Assembly (NCBI GenBank): GCA_905214895.1
Contig: CAJMNP010000065.1
Span: forward strand, 1-5,748
From: an uncultured bacterium
GTDB taxonomy: Bacteria; Actinomycetota; Coriobacteriia; Coriobacteriales; Coriobacteriaceae
Direction of reading: 5' to 3'
DNA: 5,748 nt
A program made the translations under genes and the position numbers. How positions within the stretch are numbered: position 1 is the first letter of the stretch; every line of letters starts with the position of its first letter. The notes below the pieces were generated by a model. That model was not told the origin of the DNA. It saw only the letters and a program-made list of their open reading frames with translations, and did no database searches. This document shows positions 5,030 through 5,748 of the stretch, in pieces.

Positions 5030-5748
5030 CTACCTTTCCGTGCAGCTAATGCAGGGGTCGATGGTCAGGATAATCATGGGCACGTTGGCAAGGAGCACGC
5101 CCTGCAGCGCATGTGTCAGACCCGCCAGGTTCTGCGACGTCGGCGTGCGCACGCGAAAACGGTCCAGGTTCTTGGTGCCGTTGCCGCGCACATAGTAGTA
5201 CGCCTCGCCGCGCGGCTGCTCAATCACGACCTCGCCGCGCGCGCCGTCGGCCGGCGTAAGCTTGGTGCGTCCACCGATGCCGTCCTGCGGAATCTTGCCC
5301 ACAAGCTCCTTGATAATGTCCATGGCCTGTGTGACCTCGGCACAACGCACCTGGCAGCGGGCATAGCAGTCGCCGTCGGTGGCAACGATGGGCTCAAACG
5401 CGGCCAGATCCGCATAGGCGCCGTCGCCGAGCATGCGCACGTCGTAATCCACGCCCGAAGCGCGACCGAACGGGCCGACCATCGACAGATCCAGCGCGTC
5501 CTTCTTGCTAATCACGCCCACGCCATGCAGGCGCTCGCCGCAGCTGTCGTCGTCCAAAAACGTATGCACCAGGGCCTCGTAGTCGGGACGCATGGCATCG
5601 AGCGTCTGAACAATACCCGCCAGCTCGGAGTCCTCGATGTCGTGCTTAAGGCCGCCGACCTCGTTGATCGACAGAATCACGCGGCCGCCGCACGTGCTCT
5701 CAAAGATCTTGAGAATCTGCTCGCGCAGGGTCCACGAACGATAGAACA
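5030..5748 (-). CDS. echE: Group 4 [NiFe]-hydrogenase large subunit (EchE-like), C-terminal 238 residues
   Basis: This is the catalytic subunit that binds the Ni-Fe centre and interconverts protons and H2 at the cytoplasmic face of the membrane. The frame is open to the right edge, so the N-terminal part, with the first CxxC nickel ligands, is outside. The visible part begins FYRSWTLREQILKIFE and runs through GRASGVDYDVR, YARCQVRCAEVTQAMDII and PRGEAYYYVRGNGTKNLDR to the terminal DPCISCTER, which carries the second pair of nickel-binding cysteines. The relation to complex I 49-kDa subunits (NuoD) is clear in this layout. The protein stops three residues after the last cysteine, so there is no peptide for a maturation protease to remove; this is known for EchE and CooH, unlike HycE. 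It precedes echF by 7 bases. CooH-like or other group 4 subtypes cannot be fully excluded without the missing part. Confidence 0.92.
   Translation of the reverse strand, partial: FYRSWTLREQILKIFESTCGGRVILSINEVGGLKHDIEDSELAGIVQTLDAMRPDYEALVHTFLDDDSCGERLHGVGVISKKDALDLSMVGPFGRASGVDYDVRMLGDGAYADLAAFEPIVATDGDCYARCQVRCAEVTQAMDIIKELVGKIPQDGIGGRTKLTPADGARGEVVIEQPRGEAYYYVRGNGTKNLDRFRVRTPTSQNLAGLTHALQGVLLANVPMIILTIDPCISCTER

Overview
The window is high-G+C, densely coded bacterial DNA. Codon style, a NarL-family two-component system and an Ech-type energy-converting [NiFe] hydrogenase suggest an anaerobic actinobacterium, most likely a Coriobacteriia gut anaerobe such as Collinsella or a relative. The taxon is an inference from gene content and composition; no search could be run.

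Layout. Positions 1-961 (minus) hold the N-terminal 320 residues of an ABC-2 type permease that runs off the left edge. Its ATPase lies directly upstream at 971-1909 (minus), with 9 bases between them, so the two form one exporter operon. A roughly 210-base divergent control region (1910-2120) holds a G/C hairpin, a perfect 14-bp palindrome, a tiny ORF with a strong Shine-Dalgarno and a TACAAT -10 box. A DesK/NarX-type histidine kinase (2188-3267, plus) and a NarL/LuxR-type response regulator (3264-3893, plus) follow with a 4-base ATGA overlap. The two-component system and the divergent exporter probably form one sensing and export module, as such pairs often do.

Positions 3894-4680 contain no believable gene. 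This stretch lies between convergent transcription units and is built almost entirely from repeats. Two 154-bp palindromic elements (A and B) are inverted copies of each other. A diverged third palindrome (C) lies between them. Two copies of a 47-bp repeat (D1, D2) precede C and B. A 16-bp-stem terminator hairpin closes the region. The arms of A and B have changed in a paired way that keeps the stem, which makes this the least explained part of the window.

Positions 4681-5748 (minus) carry the end of a group 4 [NiFe]-hydrogenase operon. The large subunit (5030 to the right edge) ends in the DPCxxC nickel ligand motif with no C-terminal extension. A 2x[4Fe-4S] ferredoxin subunit (4681-5022) follows. 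The order large subunit then ferredoxin at the operon end matches echE-echF. Such complexes couple ferredoxin oxidation and H2 formation to ion pumping at the membrane.

The main oddity inside a gene is the kinase start. The best promoter and ATG (2121) are one base out of frame with the kinase, although the kinase frame continues as a convincing membrane helix upstream of the only in-frame start codon (GTG 2188).
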